Shown: in pieces, positions 1-8,453 of the stretch
Layout: every line of letters starts with the position of its first letter
How positions within the stretch are numbered: position 1 is the first letter of the stretch
Assembly (NCBI GenBank): GCA_024867545.1
Contig: JANFNE010000004.1
Span: 434,001 to 498,000, forward strand
Direction of reading: 5' to 3'
DNA from: Phytopythium helicoides
Lineage: Eukaryota; Oomycota; Peronosporomycetes; Pythiales; Pythiaceae
Length of the DNA: 64,000 nt
Made by a program: the position numbers and the translations under genes
The notes under the pieces: model-generated
The model's database searches: none
The model's input: only the letters and a program-made list of their open reading frames with translations
What the model was told of the DNA's origin: nothing

Positions 1-393
1 ATAAAATCTACAGACACCGAGCACATCATGCTCCCGCCTTACGGTGGTGGGCTCATCAAACCCGAGTCTATCCTCGGCAGCGTGCGCTTCTATCGGGACA
101 AGCGAACGCAGGTAATGTGGGCTCAGTTCCGTGTCGGGTACTTGACGTCGACGCCCACTCAACGGCAGCAGCAAGAGCTCGTCAACTTTTTCCACCTGCC
201 ACCACATAACCCGCTGGAGCTGAAGTACCAGGACAAGAAGGTCCACTTGGAGCGATGCAAGGTCATGATGGACGACGCTGACGGCAAAGGCTTCCGCCTC
301 AGCATGGATGTGACGCTCAACAAGCTGCCATTGCCGGCACTTGCTGAGCTGCTCGACTACCTGATTGCGAACACTACACTCTACCTGAGCTAG
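1..393 (+). CDS. C-terminal part of an unknown protein, cut by the window edge
   Basis: The reading frame is open from the first base and ends at a TAG at 391-393, so the start lies upstream; the first in-window ATG is at 28. The visible 130 residues mix hydrophobic strands with charged turns (VRFYRDKRTQVMWAQFRVGY, then NFFHLPPHNPLELKY) and look like a folded beta-rich domain. There is no signal peptide or membrane helix in this part. I do not recognise the family. The next gene is convergent, 117 bp away, so this stop is probably close to the true 3' end of the transcript. Confidence 0.6.
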   Translation: MKSTDTEHIMLPPYGGGLIKPESILGSVRFYRDKRTQVMWAQFRVGYLTSTPTQRQQQELVNFFHLPPHNPLELKYQDKKVHLERCKVMMDDADGKGFRLSMDVTLNKLPLPALAELLDYLIANTTLYLS

Positions 394-510
394 TAACAAG
401 ACGTTTGGGAATGTGAATATGTTGTGCTACACCATCGCCTGCCCTTCTTGGAGTCCAATTATTGATCGTCACTTACCAGCTGTACATATAAAACGACCGC
501 TGGTTTGTGG

Positions 511-1530
511 TCAAAGGAAGCCGTTCTCGATCTCGTTTTGCGATTCCTGCACAATGTCAGGCACGACGAGGTTGCCGCTCTTGGTCATAGTGGACGCTTC
601 AACCATCTTGACGGTCGCGAACGGGTCGCTGAGCAGCTCGAGCAGCGCCGATGCCAAGTCGATAGTCGATTCGAGTTGGAAGATTCGCCCCGCCGAGTTG
701 ATGTAGGCAAAGAAGGTGTACGCAAAGGTGTACTCCTTACCGATAAGGCTTTGCACTAGCACCTCGTCGGGCAAGACATGTGGGAAAATGTGCTCGAAGG
801 TCCCGCGTGAGATCCGCAAAGTCGTCACCCCGCGGCTGCGGACGACGAAGGCTACTTGATGGTTCGGATCCCTTGGCACGAGGCCGGTTTCCTCATCTCC
901 TGAGGCAGCGATGGCATTGGCAGCCGCTTCTTGAGCTGCAGCTGTTGCCGGCGACATGGATCCCGAAGCAAGCAGGGGACTGCCTGCCGTCACGATCGAC
1001 AAGCTCTGCGGCTCGACCGTGATGCTCATGTGGTACTGCGAGATCAGTTCCCACTGCTTCATGAACATGTCGCGACCGACGAAGTCGGGGTGCAGGAACC
1101 GCTCGTCCATGCTGGCTTGAAGAAACGCAGTGGCTTCGCTGTCTCGGTGCGAGTCGTAGCCATGGCACATGAGTCGGTGGTATGTAGCCACGATCTCGAT
1201 CGATGCGGCCTCCGAGTTGACACGTGACGTGATTGCACGGGAGCTCGCGAGCGCCAGCTGCCTCTGCAGCGCGCCGATCTGGTCCATGGCGGCGCGCACA
1301 TCCACCCGGAGCTCTCTGGCGCGGCGTTTTCGCTCTCGACGCTCAGTGGCGCAGCTCTTGGACTCTTCGCGGCGCCGCGACTCCTTCGGTCGGCCCCCAG
1401 TGTCGTAGGGACGGCGAGTGAGTCGCCGCTGTGCCGTTGAGGCGCTCAGCAGTACCCACGCGTTCATCTTGCGGCTGAAGGGCAAGTGGTGAGTCAAAAT
1501 GGCGAGGACAGCCACGAGACACGCGGCCAC
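511..1530 (-). CDS. bZIP-like transcription factor (oomycete type)
   Basis: 339 residues from the first ATG; an internal ATG at 1467 (residue 22) is an equally possible start. Residues 52-75 are a dense basic stretch (SRRREESKSC, then RRERKRRARELR), followed by a short amphipathic segment with Leu/Ile/Met spacing to about residue 95. That is the layout of a basic leucine zipper, although the usual N-x(7)-R signature is degraded (S/C/A at the Asn site). The rest (about 110-339) is an alpha/beta region beginning IVATYHRLMCHGYD, resembling the globular C-terminal half of many oomycete bZIP proteins. Predicted role: nuclear DNA-binding regulator. The bZIP call rests on composition and spacing; the C-terminal domain function is unknown. 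Confidence 0.55.
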   Translation of the reverse strand: MAACLVAVLAILTHHLPFSRKMNAWVLLSASTAQRRLTRRPYDTGGRPKESRRREESKSCATERRERKRRARELRVDVRAAMDQIGALQRQLALASSRAITSRVNSEAASIEIVATYHRLMCHGYDSHRDSEATAFLQASMDERFLHPDFVGRDMFMKQWELISQYHMSITVEPQSLSIVTAGSPLLASGSMSPATAAAQEAAANAIAASGDEETGLVPRDPNHQVAFVVRSRGVTTLRISRGTFEHIFPHVLPDEVLVQSLIGKEYTFAYTFFAYINSAGRIFQLESTIDLASALLELLSDPFATVKMVEASTMTKSGNLVVPDIVQESQNEIENGFL

Positions 1531-2387
1531 AGAGTTCCAGAAGCAGCGAAAGGCTCACACCGACCACCGGGCGGAGAGAAAACCCGAGAATGCTGGGCTC
1601 TTGGCTTGGCTCGATCGCCTACAGTAGCACAGACGGTATCCGCGGCCGTCAGAAGCGGAACGGTGGGATATGCGCCACCAGTAGTGAGTGGTCGCACCCT
1701 TGCTGGCCAGATAGGGGAGGATCACGTTCCTTTGCGGACTGAGGTGAGGGCGTCCTCAAGCAGTCGAAGCATTCGCTTGGGTACCTATGGCGCGAGCAAA
1801 GTCGCGTGGCAATGACATCTTGACTCAAGGATGCAGGAGTCGATGAATCATGGTGGTGCTCCCTCACTGGATCGCGAGGAATCAAGGGAGGCTGATGAAT
1901 CCTCTTGGTGGGGGCTGGGCACCTTCCAAGACCACTGTTACAGTGTCCAGGCAACGAGGACTGGGTCTTCAACACGAAAAGAAGTTCAGGGAGCTTGCTT
2001 CTCTGGTCGAACAGGGCTCTGTGGAGATGCGCACCCGTTTCATGGTCCTCTCCAGACGAGTTATGGTGGCAAGCACCAATTTACACTTAGCAAGCATCAA
2101 GCATACGACGATGCGCGTTGGAGATGTTCGCAGCCAATCTGTGGCTACATCATCGCGCATCTTCATCAAGATCGAGTGGCTAGTAATAGAGATTGATTGG
2201 ACTCGCGTCGCAGAAAACCGAGACTCTTCATCTCATTAGCTCCGCAAGTAGCTCACATTCGATACATGCCTGATCACCGACACCATTGAGTGGAGATGAG
2301 TTGTCAGCTTTTGCGCTCACGCCACCAACTGCAAGGCGAGGATCGTGATCATGAAGACGAACAGATCAACAGCCGGTATCACGATCG
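1531..2387. other. 857-bp gap without a supportable gene
   Basis: Short open frames occur on both strands, but none has the codon bias or domain content of its neighbours, and they overlap each other. I see no RNA gene or repeat. The right end is probably the regulatory region of SDR1. Confidence 0.5.
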
Positions 2388-3259
2388 ATGACGCAAACGT
2401 ACGTCTTCAGGTCTGTGCGAGTGAGTGCCGCATCAGCTCCCCATCTGTCTCAGTTGGCAATTCGCCATCGAGCAGCCACAACGCCTCACGTAGCGGCCTC
2501 GGCAGATATCAACAATGAGCAGAAGACCGTCCTTATCACTGGTAGCACCCGGGGCATCGGACTCGAGTTTGCCAAGCATTATGTGCAAGCCGGTTGGAAG
2601 GTCATTGGTGCTGCTCGCGCGGGTAGTAACACCGACAAGGTATGGTGCTGCTCCGAATTCCTGCGTATTCGCTGCCTCATCGCACTGTTCCCATCTTTCA
2701 ATTCCAGCTCAAGGCTCTTGGTGACGTCAAGGTTGTGACTATCGACGCCTGTGATGAAACGACAGTCCACAGCACAGCCGAGGAGCTCGAGGGCGTTGCT
2801 ATCGACCTTCTAATCAACAACGCTGGCATCTTTGAAGGCGATGGATTGGCTTCTACCACGAAGGAGTCATTCTTGAGGCAGTTCGAGGTGAACGCAGTAG
2901 GCCCGTTCCTCGTCACTCGCGCCCTGCTGCCTAATCTGAAGCTAGCCTCGAACGCCACCGTGGCTCAAGTGTCTTCTTTCATGGGTAGTATCACAAACAA
3001 TCACGGCGGGGCGTACGGTTACCGTGCATCAAAGGCGGCTCTCAACATGATCAACTCAAGTCTTGCGATTGACCTAAAGAAGGACAAGATCACTACCATT
3101 GTGCTGCATCCAGGATATGTTGTGACAGATCTCACTGGTGGACTTGGTGACGTGCACTTGGACGAAAGTATCGCGGGAATGACTAGTGTGCTTGAGAAAA
3201 TCACGCTTGCCGACACGGGAAAGTTTTTCCACTTCAAGGGGCACGAGATTGAGTGGTAG
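2388..3259 (+). CDS. Short-chain dehydrogenase SDR1; start codon possibly lost
   Basis: Two exons (2388-2639, 2708-3259) around a 68-nt GT-AG intron give 267 residues. The fold is a classical Rossmann SDR: TGSTRGIG for the dinucleotide, INNAGI, a Ser in VSSFMGSI and the YRASK (YxxxK) catalytic pair. The protein ends in EIEW, where paralogues end in PW. The first in-frame ATG (2388) adds a 45-residue Arg/Ser/Ala-rich leader that could be a mitochondrial presequence. However, an initiator-like motif sits inside that leader at 2450. The ATG matching the paralogues' start (2515, ATGAGCAG) is out of frame, because one base is missing compared with ATGAGCAGC in SDR3 and SDR5. The gene is therefore either extended at its N-terminus, freshly disabled, or carries a sequencing error. 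Substrate unknown; the family resembles C-factor (CsgA)-like carbonyl reductases. Confidence 0.7.
2450..2466 (+). promoter_or_regulatory. Initiator-like core promoter, SDR1
   Basis: TCAGTTGGCAATTCGCC matches the element found before other genes here (TCACTTNCCAATTCGCC). It lies 65 bp upstream of the out-of-frame ATG at 2515 but downstream of the in-frame ATG at 2388, which argues that transcription starts after 2388. Confidence 0.5.
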
Positions 3260-3590
3260 GCGATAGGACTCGGACATCTGTGACTGTTACAATCGATGCA
3301 GAGTTCCTTTTTGGCTTCGAGTTAGCTGATGACTCTGTTTCGTTAGGAAGTTTGTATACAGATTGGAAATGTTTGTATACAGATTGGAATTCAAACCGCA
3401 GAGCTTCGACTACGATGACCATCGCATCATGATGCTTGCCCCTTCTGGGCTATGAGATGCAGCAGAAAAGTTTCTGACTGACTTCACTTCGTCCGAAGTA
3501 GCCAATCAACTTTCGTGCATCGCTTCATTGATGAACACAAGATGCGCATCTTTCAGTGATGCATATTTGCCCAAAAGTCCGAATGCTGTC

Positions 3591-3606
3591 TCATTTCGGC
3601 TTTTAC
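3591..3606 (+). promoter_or_regulatory. Initiator-like core promoter, SDR2
   Basis: TCATTTCGGCTTTTAC fits the oomycete initiator (TCAYTYY) followed by a pyrimidine/T-rich flank, and lies 43 bp before the SDR2 ATG. Confidence 0.45.
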
Positions 3607-3633
3607 TCGCTAGTTATCTCACACCCAGTCACG

Positions 3634-4413
3634 ATGAGCTCCGGCAAGACTGTGCTCATCACAGGTGCAACGCGCGGAATCGGCCTCGCATTGGTTGATC
3701 GATACGTTCAGGATGGTTGGCACGTGATCGCGACTGCACGCAATGTGGACAAAGCTGATTCGGTAAGACTGGAAATCTTGATTTTAGCTGAATCGAGGGG
3801 TTCTGACAAGCAGATCTTCTCGTGCATGCTGCAGCTCAAGGCTCTCTCTCCTTCCAAGATTGTGCAGTTGGATGTCAGCGATGAACACTCGATTGCTAGT
3901 GCTGCGGAAACGCTAAAGGGCGAACCGATCGACCTCCTGATCAACAATGCTGGTATTCTGGAGGAGGGCACCCTCCAAACTTCCACCAAGGATTCACTAA
4001 TGCGCCAGTTTGAGATCAATGCGGTAGCACCGTTTTTGGTGACGCGCGCATTCATCGCGAATCTTCGCCTTGCATCGGCGCTCAAGAGTGAGGCAAAGGT
4101 CGTGTCTGTTTCCTCACAACTCGGAAGCATCACGCTCAACGCGGACGGACCCTATGCAGGTGGACTCTACGGCTATCGGGCGTCGAAAGCTGCACTAAAC
4201 ATGATCAACTCGAGTCTTGTGATCGATCTCAAGGCAGACAATATCATCGTTGTGGTACTCGATCCAGGCTACGTCAACACGGAGATCAATAACCATGCTG
4301 GTGTGGTTGAGCCTTCAGACTCCGCCGCTGGTATGAGTTCTGTCATTGCAGGTTTGACGATGGCGGATTCTGGCAAGTTCTTCGACTACACGGGCGTCGA
4401 CACTCCGTGGTGA
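3634..4413 (+). CDS. Short-chain dehydrogenase SDR2
   Basis: Exons 3634-3762 and 3835-4413 flank a 72-nt intron that has no stop and keeps frame, so reading through it would also give an open frame. Its position matches the intron in SDR1, 3, 5, 6 and 7. The spliced product is 235 residues. Motifs: TGATRGIG (10-17) binds NAD(P), NNAG (80-83) stabilises the central sheet, Ser at about 136, and Y157-x3-K161 form the catalytic set. The C-terminus is TPW. The start at 3634 (MSSGKT) is preferred over the ATG at 3556 because paralogues begin there and the initiator motif lies between the two. Cytosolic oxidoreductase of C-factor type; substrate unknown. SDR3 is the closest neighbour and probably a recent duplicate. 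Confidence 0.88.
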   Translation: MSSGKTVLITGATRGIGLALVDRYVQDGWHVIATARNVDKADSVRLEILILAESRGSDKQIFSCMLQLKALSPSKIVQLDVSDEHSIASAAETLKGEPIDLLINNAGILEEGTLQTSTKDSLMRQFEINAVAPFLVTRAFIANLRLASALKSEAKVVSVSSQLGSITLNADGPYAGGLYGYRASKAALNMINSSLVIDLKADNIIVVVLDPGYVNTEINNHAGVVEPSDSAAGMSSVIAGLTMADSGKFFDYTGVDTPW

Positions 4414-4508
4414 GCATCCTTGTCAAACGTTGCAAGCGCTCCCTACCAACCATGCTCTCGTCAATCAACACGTGACGAATAATCTTCATCAATACATCCG
4501 AATCAACG

Positions 4509-4650
4509 TTGGTTGGAGTACTTTGTGTAAAGCCTTCAGACCTGCAGCCGGTCAATAGTGTCAAGGGCATGATTCGTGTTCTCCACGAGGTCACGCTGGC
4601 CGGCACGGGTGTGTTCCCGTACTTGAAAAGCCACAGGACTGTCTGGAAAA
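4509..4650 (+). pseudogene. Relic of an SDR C-terminus
   Basis: Translated from 4509, this stretch reads VKPSDLQPVNSVKGMIRVL, then HEVTLAGTGVFPY and ends ...TVW. It aligns without gaps to the last 35 residues of SDR7 (VQPTDSVAGMTKVLASL...DTGKFF...PW) and of SDR2, with about a third of positions identical and many conservative changes. No Rossmann motif, NNAG or YxxxK segment precedes it, and there is no start codon, so this is a degraded 3' end of an extra array copy between SDR2 and SDR3. It shares the string AGCCTTCAGAC with SDR2 at the homologous place. Confidence 0.7.
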
Positions 4651-4773
4651 TGTGGCACCGACACCACATGTGCAAATCAATCTTTCCATGCACCACCCAC
4701 TTTTTCCTCGCGAAAACCAAAGAAGGGGCATCATCTCACTTGAAGTCGCTCCCCCACCGAAGCGGACTTGGTC

Positions 4774-4790
4774 TCATTCCGAGTTTATCC
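4774..4790 (+). promoter_or_regulatory. Initiator-like core promoter, SDR3
   Basis: TCATTCCGAGTTTATCC lies 43 bp before the SDR3 ATG, the same distance as the SDR2 element from its start. Confidence 0.45.
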
Positions 4791-4816
4791 GGCAAGCAGC
4801 CGCACTCCAGGCAGCG

Positions 4817-5571
4817 ATGAGCAGCAGCAAGACGGTGCTGATCACAGGAGCAACGCGAGGCATCGGCCTCGCTTTCGTCGAGCGATACGTGCGAGACGGC
4901 TGGCGCGTCATTGCGACGGCGCGCAACGTTGACAAGGCGGAGCCGGTACATGACCTCTTCGTCGGCTCAAGTTTGAATCTCGACTTACATGGTTAATATG
5001 ACGGTAGCTCAAGGCGCTTTCGCCTGCTAAGATCGTGCAGCTGGACGCCTGCGATGAGGACTCGATTGCCAGTGCTGCGCAATCGCTCAAGGGCGAACCG
5101 ATCGACCTGCTGATCAATAATGCTGGCATTCTGGAGGAGGGGTCGCTTCAAACCACCACGAAGGAGTCGTTGATGCGCCAGTTTGAGGTTAATGCGGTGG
5201 GGCCATTCCTAGTGACGCGCGCGTTTGCCGAGAATCTCCGCCTTGCATCGAAGCAGAACGGCGAGGCGAAGGTTGCATCGATCACTTCGCAGCTCGGGAG
5301 CATCACGCGCACGAACGGTGGGCGTTACGGCTATCGCTCGTCCAAGACAGCACTGAACATGATCAACTCAAGCCTCGCGATCGACCTCAAGGCCGACAAT
5401 ATTATCGCGGTCGTGCTGCATCCTGGGTTCGTCAGCACCGACTTGAATAACCACGCGGGTGTGATGAAGACTACGGACTCGGCCGCAGGTATGTATTCCG
5501 TCATTTCACGCGTGACAGCAGCCGACACTGGTAAGTTCTTCGACTACACCGGCGCCGAAATGCCGTGGTGA
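4817..5571 (+). CDS. Short-chain dehydrogenase SDR3
   Basis: Exons 4817-4945 and 5008-5571 (62-nt intron) encode 230 residues. TGATRGIG, INNAGILEEG and YRSSK (YxxxK) are intact, and the protein ends MPW. The first exon is the same length (43 codons) as in SDR2, and the two proteins share long identical stretches, so they are a recent tandem pair. An earlier in-frame ATG at 4652 would add residues with no counterpart in the family and lies upstream of the initiator motif, so it is rejected. Predicted NAD(P)-dependent carbonyl reductase or dehydrogenase; the array gives no substrate clue beyond the neighbouring old yellow enzyme. Confidence 0.88.
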
Positions 5572-5864
5572 GCTCCGACTCGATGATCCAGTCACTGGAT
5601 GAGAATTTCCCGATGGGTTCTCGAATGCATGGGCGTTTACGAGGGTTGGAGTAGTTGACGCACACGGCCACACATGCTCACGTCGACCAGGTTGCAGCCC
5701 AGTAATCTGCAATACACCAATATCGGTTGGTGGAATGCGCCACGTGGTTGAGATCCTGCTCGGCGGATGCAAGCTAGTGCTGCGTTTACGAGGCATATTG
5801 CTGCCCACGTGATCTCCTCTGCGTTCCTCTGCAGCCGCCCGACCGAGCGCTGTGTCCTGCCTGC

Positions 5865-5880
5865 TCACTTTCCAATTAGC
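5865..5880 (+). promoter_or_regulatory. Initiator-like core promoter, SDR4
   Basis: TCACTTTCCAATTAGC is nearly identical to the elements before the old yellow enzyme (8375) and SDR7 (46640, minus), and sits 51 bp before the SDR4 ATG. Confidence 0.55.
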
Positions 5881-5930
5881 TCTCCAGCACTCAAGCCAAA
5901 TCTACAGCTCCCTACCTCCTCTCAACCACC

Positions 5931-6623
5931 ATGAGCGGCAAGACTGTTCTCATCACCGGCAGCAACCGCGGCATTGGTCTCGCCTTCACCAAGCACTACA
6001 TCAAGAATGGCTGGAAGGTCATTGCTGCTGCTCGCGATATCCAGAACGCGAGCGAGCTTCGCGATCTTTCCCCTGCCAAGATCATCCAGCTCGACACGGG
6101 TGACGAGGCATCGATCAACAGCGCTGCGGAGCAGCTCAAGGGCGAGCCCATCGACCTGCTGATCAACAACGCTGGCATTGGCATTGGCGGCGGCATCGAG
6201 AAGACGACCAAGCAGGAGCTGATGCTGCAGTTCGAGATCAACGCCGTGGGTCCATTCCTCGTCACGCGTGCGCTGCTGCCCAACCTTAAGCAGGCTGCTG
6301 CTGCTAACGGCTCGGCTACTGTCGGCCAGGTGACCTCCCGCATGGGCTGTATCTCGGACAACGGCTCTGGTGGTATGTACGGCTACCGCGCTTCTAAGAC
6401 GGCTCTCAACATGATCAACACGAGCCTGGCCGTGGACCTCAAGAACGACAACATCATTACCCTCTTGCTGCACCCTGGCTACGTCGCCACTCGCATGACA
6501 GGCAACTCAGGCGCGGTGACCCCCGATACTAGCGTGGCTGGCATGACCAAAATCATCGAGAACGCCACGGCCAAGGACAGTGGCAAGCTGTTCCACTTCG
6601 AGGGCGCCGAGCTGCCGTGGTAA
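5931..6623 (+). CDS. Short-chain dehydrogenase SDR4, intronless
   Basis: A single uninterrupted frame of 230 residues with TGSNRGIG, INNAGIGIGGG, the catalytic YRASK and a C-terminal LPW. It is the only member of the family here without the intron after residue 42-43: the sequence passes straight from SEL to RDLSPAK where the others are split. This is exact intron loss, as expected from cDNA-mediated conversion. The coding sequence is GC-rich with few rare codons, suggesting high expression. Upstream lie a clean initiator motif and two copies of CGTTTACGAGG (5633 and 5783). Cytosolic NAD(P)-dependent oxidoreductase; substrate unknown. Confidence 0.9.
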   Translation: MSGKTVLITGSNRGIGLAFTKHYIKNGWKVIAAARDIQNASELRDLSPAKIIQLDTGDEASINSAAEQLKGEPIDLLINNAGIGIGGGIEKTTKQELMLQFEINAVGPFLVTRALLPNLKQAAAANGSATVGQVTSRMGCISDNGSGGMYGYRASKTALNMINTSLAVDLKNDNIITLLLHPGYVATRMTGNSGAVTPDTSVAGMTKIIENATAKDSGKLFHFEGAELPW

Positions 6624-6836
6624 GTCAGGGTCTCATCGTAGCGGCCAACCTGCCTAGGTGGTAGGTTACCTGCGAATAGATCGCCATCACTGGCAATTTC
6701 TCATGTTGATTGCCCAGTGCGTTCGATAACCGAGTTGATCGCTTCAACTAGCGTTTCGGTGGTGGCGATTGTCACATGTTGACGCCTTCGAGCAGTTGAT
6801 GTAAACACTTGGACGGGACGGTCTCAGTGAGATCGC

Positions 6837-6854
6837 TCACTTTTCAATCGTCGG
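6837..6854 (+). promoter_or_regulatory. Initiator-like core promoter, SDR5
   Basis: TCACTTTTCAATCGTCGG lies 32 bp before the SDR5 ATG and matches the shared element. Confidence 0.5.
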
Positions 6855-6885
6855 TCCAACCCAAGCAGCCAGGCGAATCGCCAAC

Positions 6886-7657
6886 ATGAGCAGCAAGACG
6901 GTCCTCATCACTGGCAGCAACCGCGGCATCGGCCTCGCGTTCACCAAGCACTACATCGAGCATGGCTGGACTGTCATCGCCACGGCGCGCGACCCGCAGA
7001 CAGCAGATGAGGTTTGTCTGATTCACTTGACGATCATTCGTGCAGCATGCATTCGCGCTTATCTAATGGGCATTGTTGCGTTGTAGCTAGCTCCACCAGC
7101 TGCCTGTTGCCAAGATCCTGCAGCTCGACACGAGTGACGAGGCGTCGATCCTGAGTGTTGCCGAGCAGCTCAAGGGTGAGCCGATCGATCTGCTGATCAA
7201 CAACGCTGGTGTCGGCGGCGCGCGCAAAATCACGGACGCGACCAAGCAAGACATGATGAGGCAGTTCGAGATCAACGCGGTCGGGCCGTTCCTGGTCACG
7301 CGCGCGCTGCTACCCAATCTGAAGCTTGCGGTGGAGAAGAACGGGTCGGCAATCGTTGGACAGATCACCTCGCGCATGGGCAGCATCGCGGATAACGGCT
7401 CTGGCGGCGCTTACGGCTACCGCGCCTCCAAGGCGGCGCTCAACATGATCAACTCGAGCCTGGCCGTGGACCTCAAGAGTGACAAGATCATCGCGCTGGC
7501 GCTGCACCCTGGCTACGTGGCGACTCGCTTGACGGGCGACACGGGAATGATCGGCCCCGAGGAGAGTGTAGCGGGCCTCACCATGATCATCGAAAACGCG
7601 ACAGCAGACGATAGCGGCAAGTACTTCCACTACAGCGGCTACAACCTCCCGTGGTAG
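6886..7657 (+). CDS. Short-chain dehydrogenase SDR5
   Basis: Exons 6886-7011 and 7091-7657 flank a 79-nt intron. The acceptor GCTAG at 7086-7090 restores the conserved LPVAKILQLD; the earlier AG at 7085-7086 would not keep frame. Product 230 residues, closest to SDR4 (shared TGSNRGIG, LAFTKHYI). NNAGVGG, YRASK and the terminal LPW are present. With SDR4 it forms a second subgroup in the array, distinct from SDR2/SDR3 (TGATRGIG, NNAGILEEG). NAD(P)-dependent reductase or dehydrogenase, cytosolic, substrate unknown. Confidence 0.9.
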
Positions 7658-7989
7658 AGTACGCGCTGCTACAATGATGGCAGCACGAGGGTGATGATGG
7701 CAGTGCCATCATCGTTGAGCTTAGCGCCAATACACACGAGTTTTTTTAGCACGCTTTGCATCGCAACCAGCCATGTGCTGCGTTTCTCTCTTGCAATCGA
7801 CAGTTTTCGGTTCTTCAGCCTTCCCGGGCCGTCTCAAGTCAGTCAAACCGGTTGCATCTGTCGATATGGAGACTACTGTGAAGCGCAGCAATCGGATTCT
7901 CCCCCATCGAGATTCCCCGCCTCGACAGATGATCTGCTAGCACAGCACCCACTTGGAATGCACACCATCCGTACGGATAGGCAGGCATA

Positions 7990-8163
7990 GAGCCCCATCA
8001 TGTCCCCTTGATAACCATCGCATAGTGAACCAATGGCACAGCGCCACTCGTGCATCCGGTCCACGTGCGTGTCGCGCCGCTTGACGAGCTTCAACTCGCT
8101 AGTTCGCCACAGTAGTACTGCTCCGTGCGGGGCTGATGTAACCACGTCCAAAGAGGTCATCAT
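7990..8163 (-). pseudogene. Possible WD40-repeat fragment
   Basis: On the minus strand this reads LDVVTSAPHGAVLLWRTSEL, then KLVKRR. That pattern (TSA-x-HG-x-V-x-LW) is the core of one WD40 blade. No neighbouring blade or start context is visible in any frame, so at best it is a relic of a gene otherwise lost here. A chance match cannot be excluded. Confidence 0.25.
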
Positions 8164-8374
8164 GACTTCGGGATAGCTTTACGGGATGGGAAAAGCGCGC
8201 TTACGTGGTTCGTAGCATGGAGTAAACGCAGAGAAACCCCGACCATGATCGCGCAGCGTCAACCGTTTTCATGATCACGGGGGCTACGAGATTGGTACTG
8301 CGACACGAGCTGCGAGCTTGGAGGCTCCGCGTTACCAGGCAAACAGGAGCGACCAGCAATGGTCATCACGGTTC

Positions 8375-8391
8375 TCACTTTCCAATCTGCC
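8375..8391 (+). promoter_or_regulatory. Initiator-like core promoter, old yellow enzyme
   Basis: TCACTTTCCAATCTGCC lies 63 bp before the enzyme's ATG and is almost the same as the SDR4 element. Confidence 0.55.
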
Positions 8392-8453
8392 AGCTCGAGC
8401 GCACAAGCACCACTCCAGCCAGCCAAGCAACTCCACCTCTCCACCAGCCAGCC

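Larger units (their letters stand above)
7658..8453. other. 796-bp gap between SDR5 and the old yellow enzyme
   Basis: No intact gene is visible. On the minus strand a short WD-repeat-like stretch is listed separately. The right end holds the old yellow enzyme promoter, with AGTAAACGCAG at 8222 resembling the GTAAACGC octamers near SDR6 and SDR7. Confidence 0.5.

Noticed and set aside
3763..3834. Reading through the SDR2 intron as coding
   Set aside because: It is open and in frame, but all paralogues have an intron at this place, GTAAGA...GCAG ends are good, and the extra 24 residues have no family counterpart.
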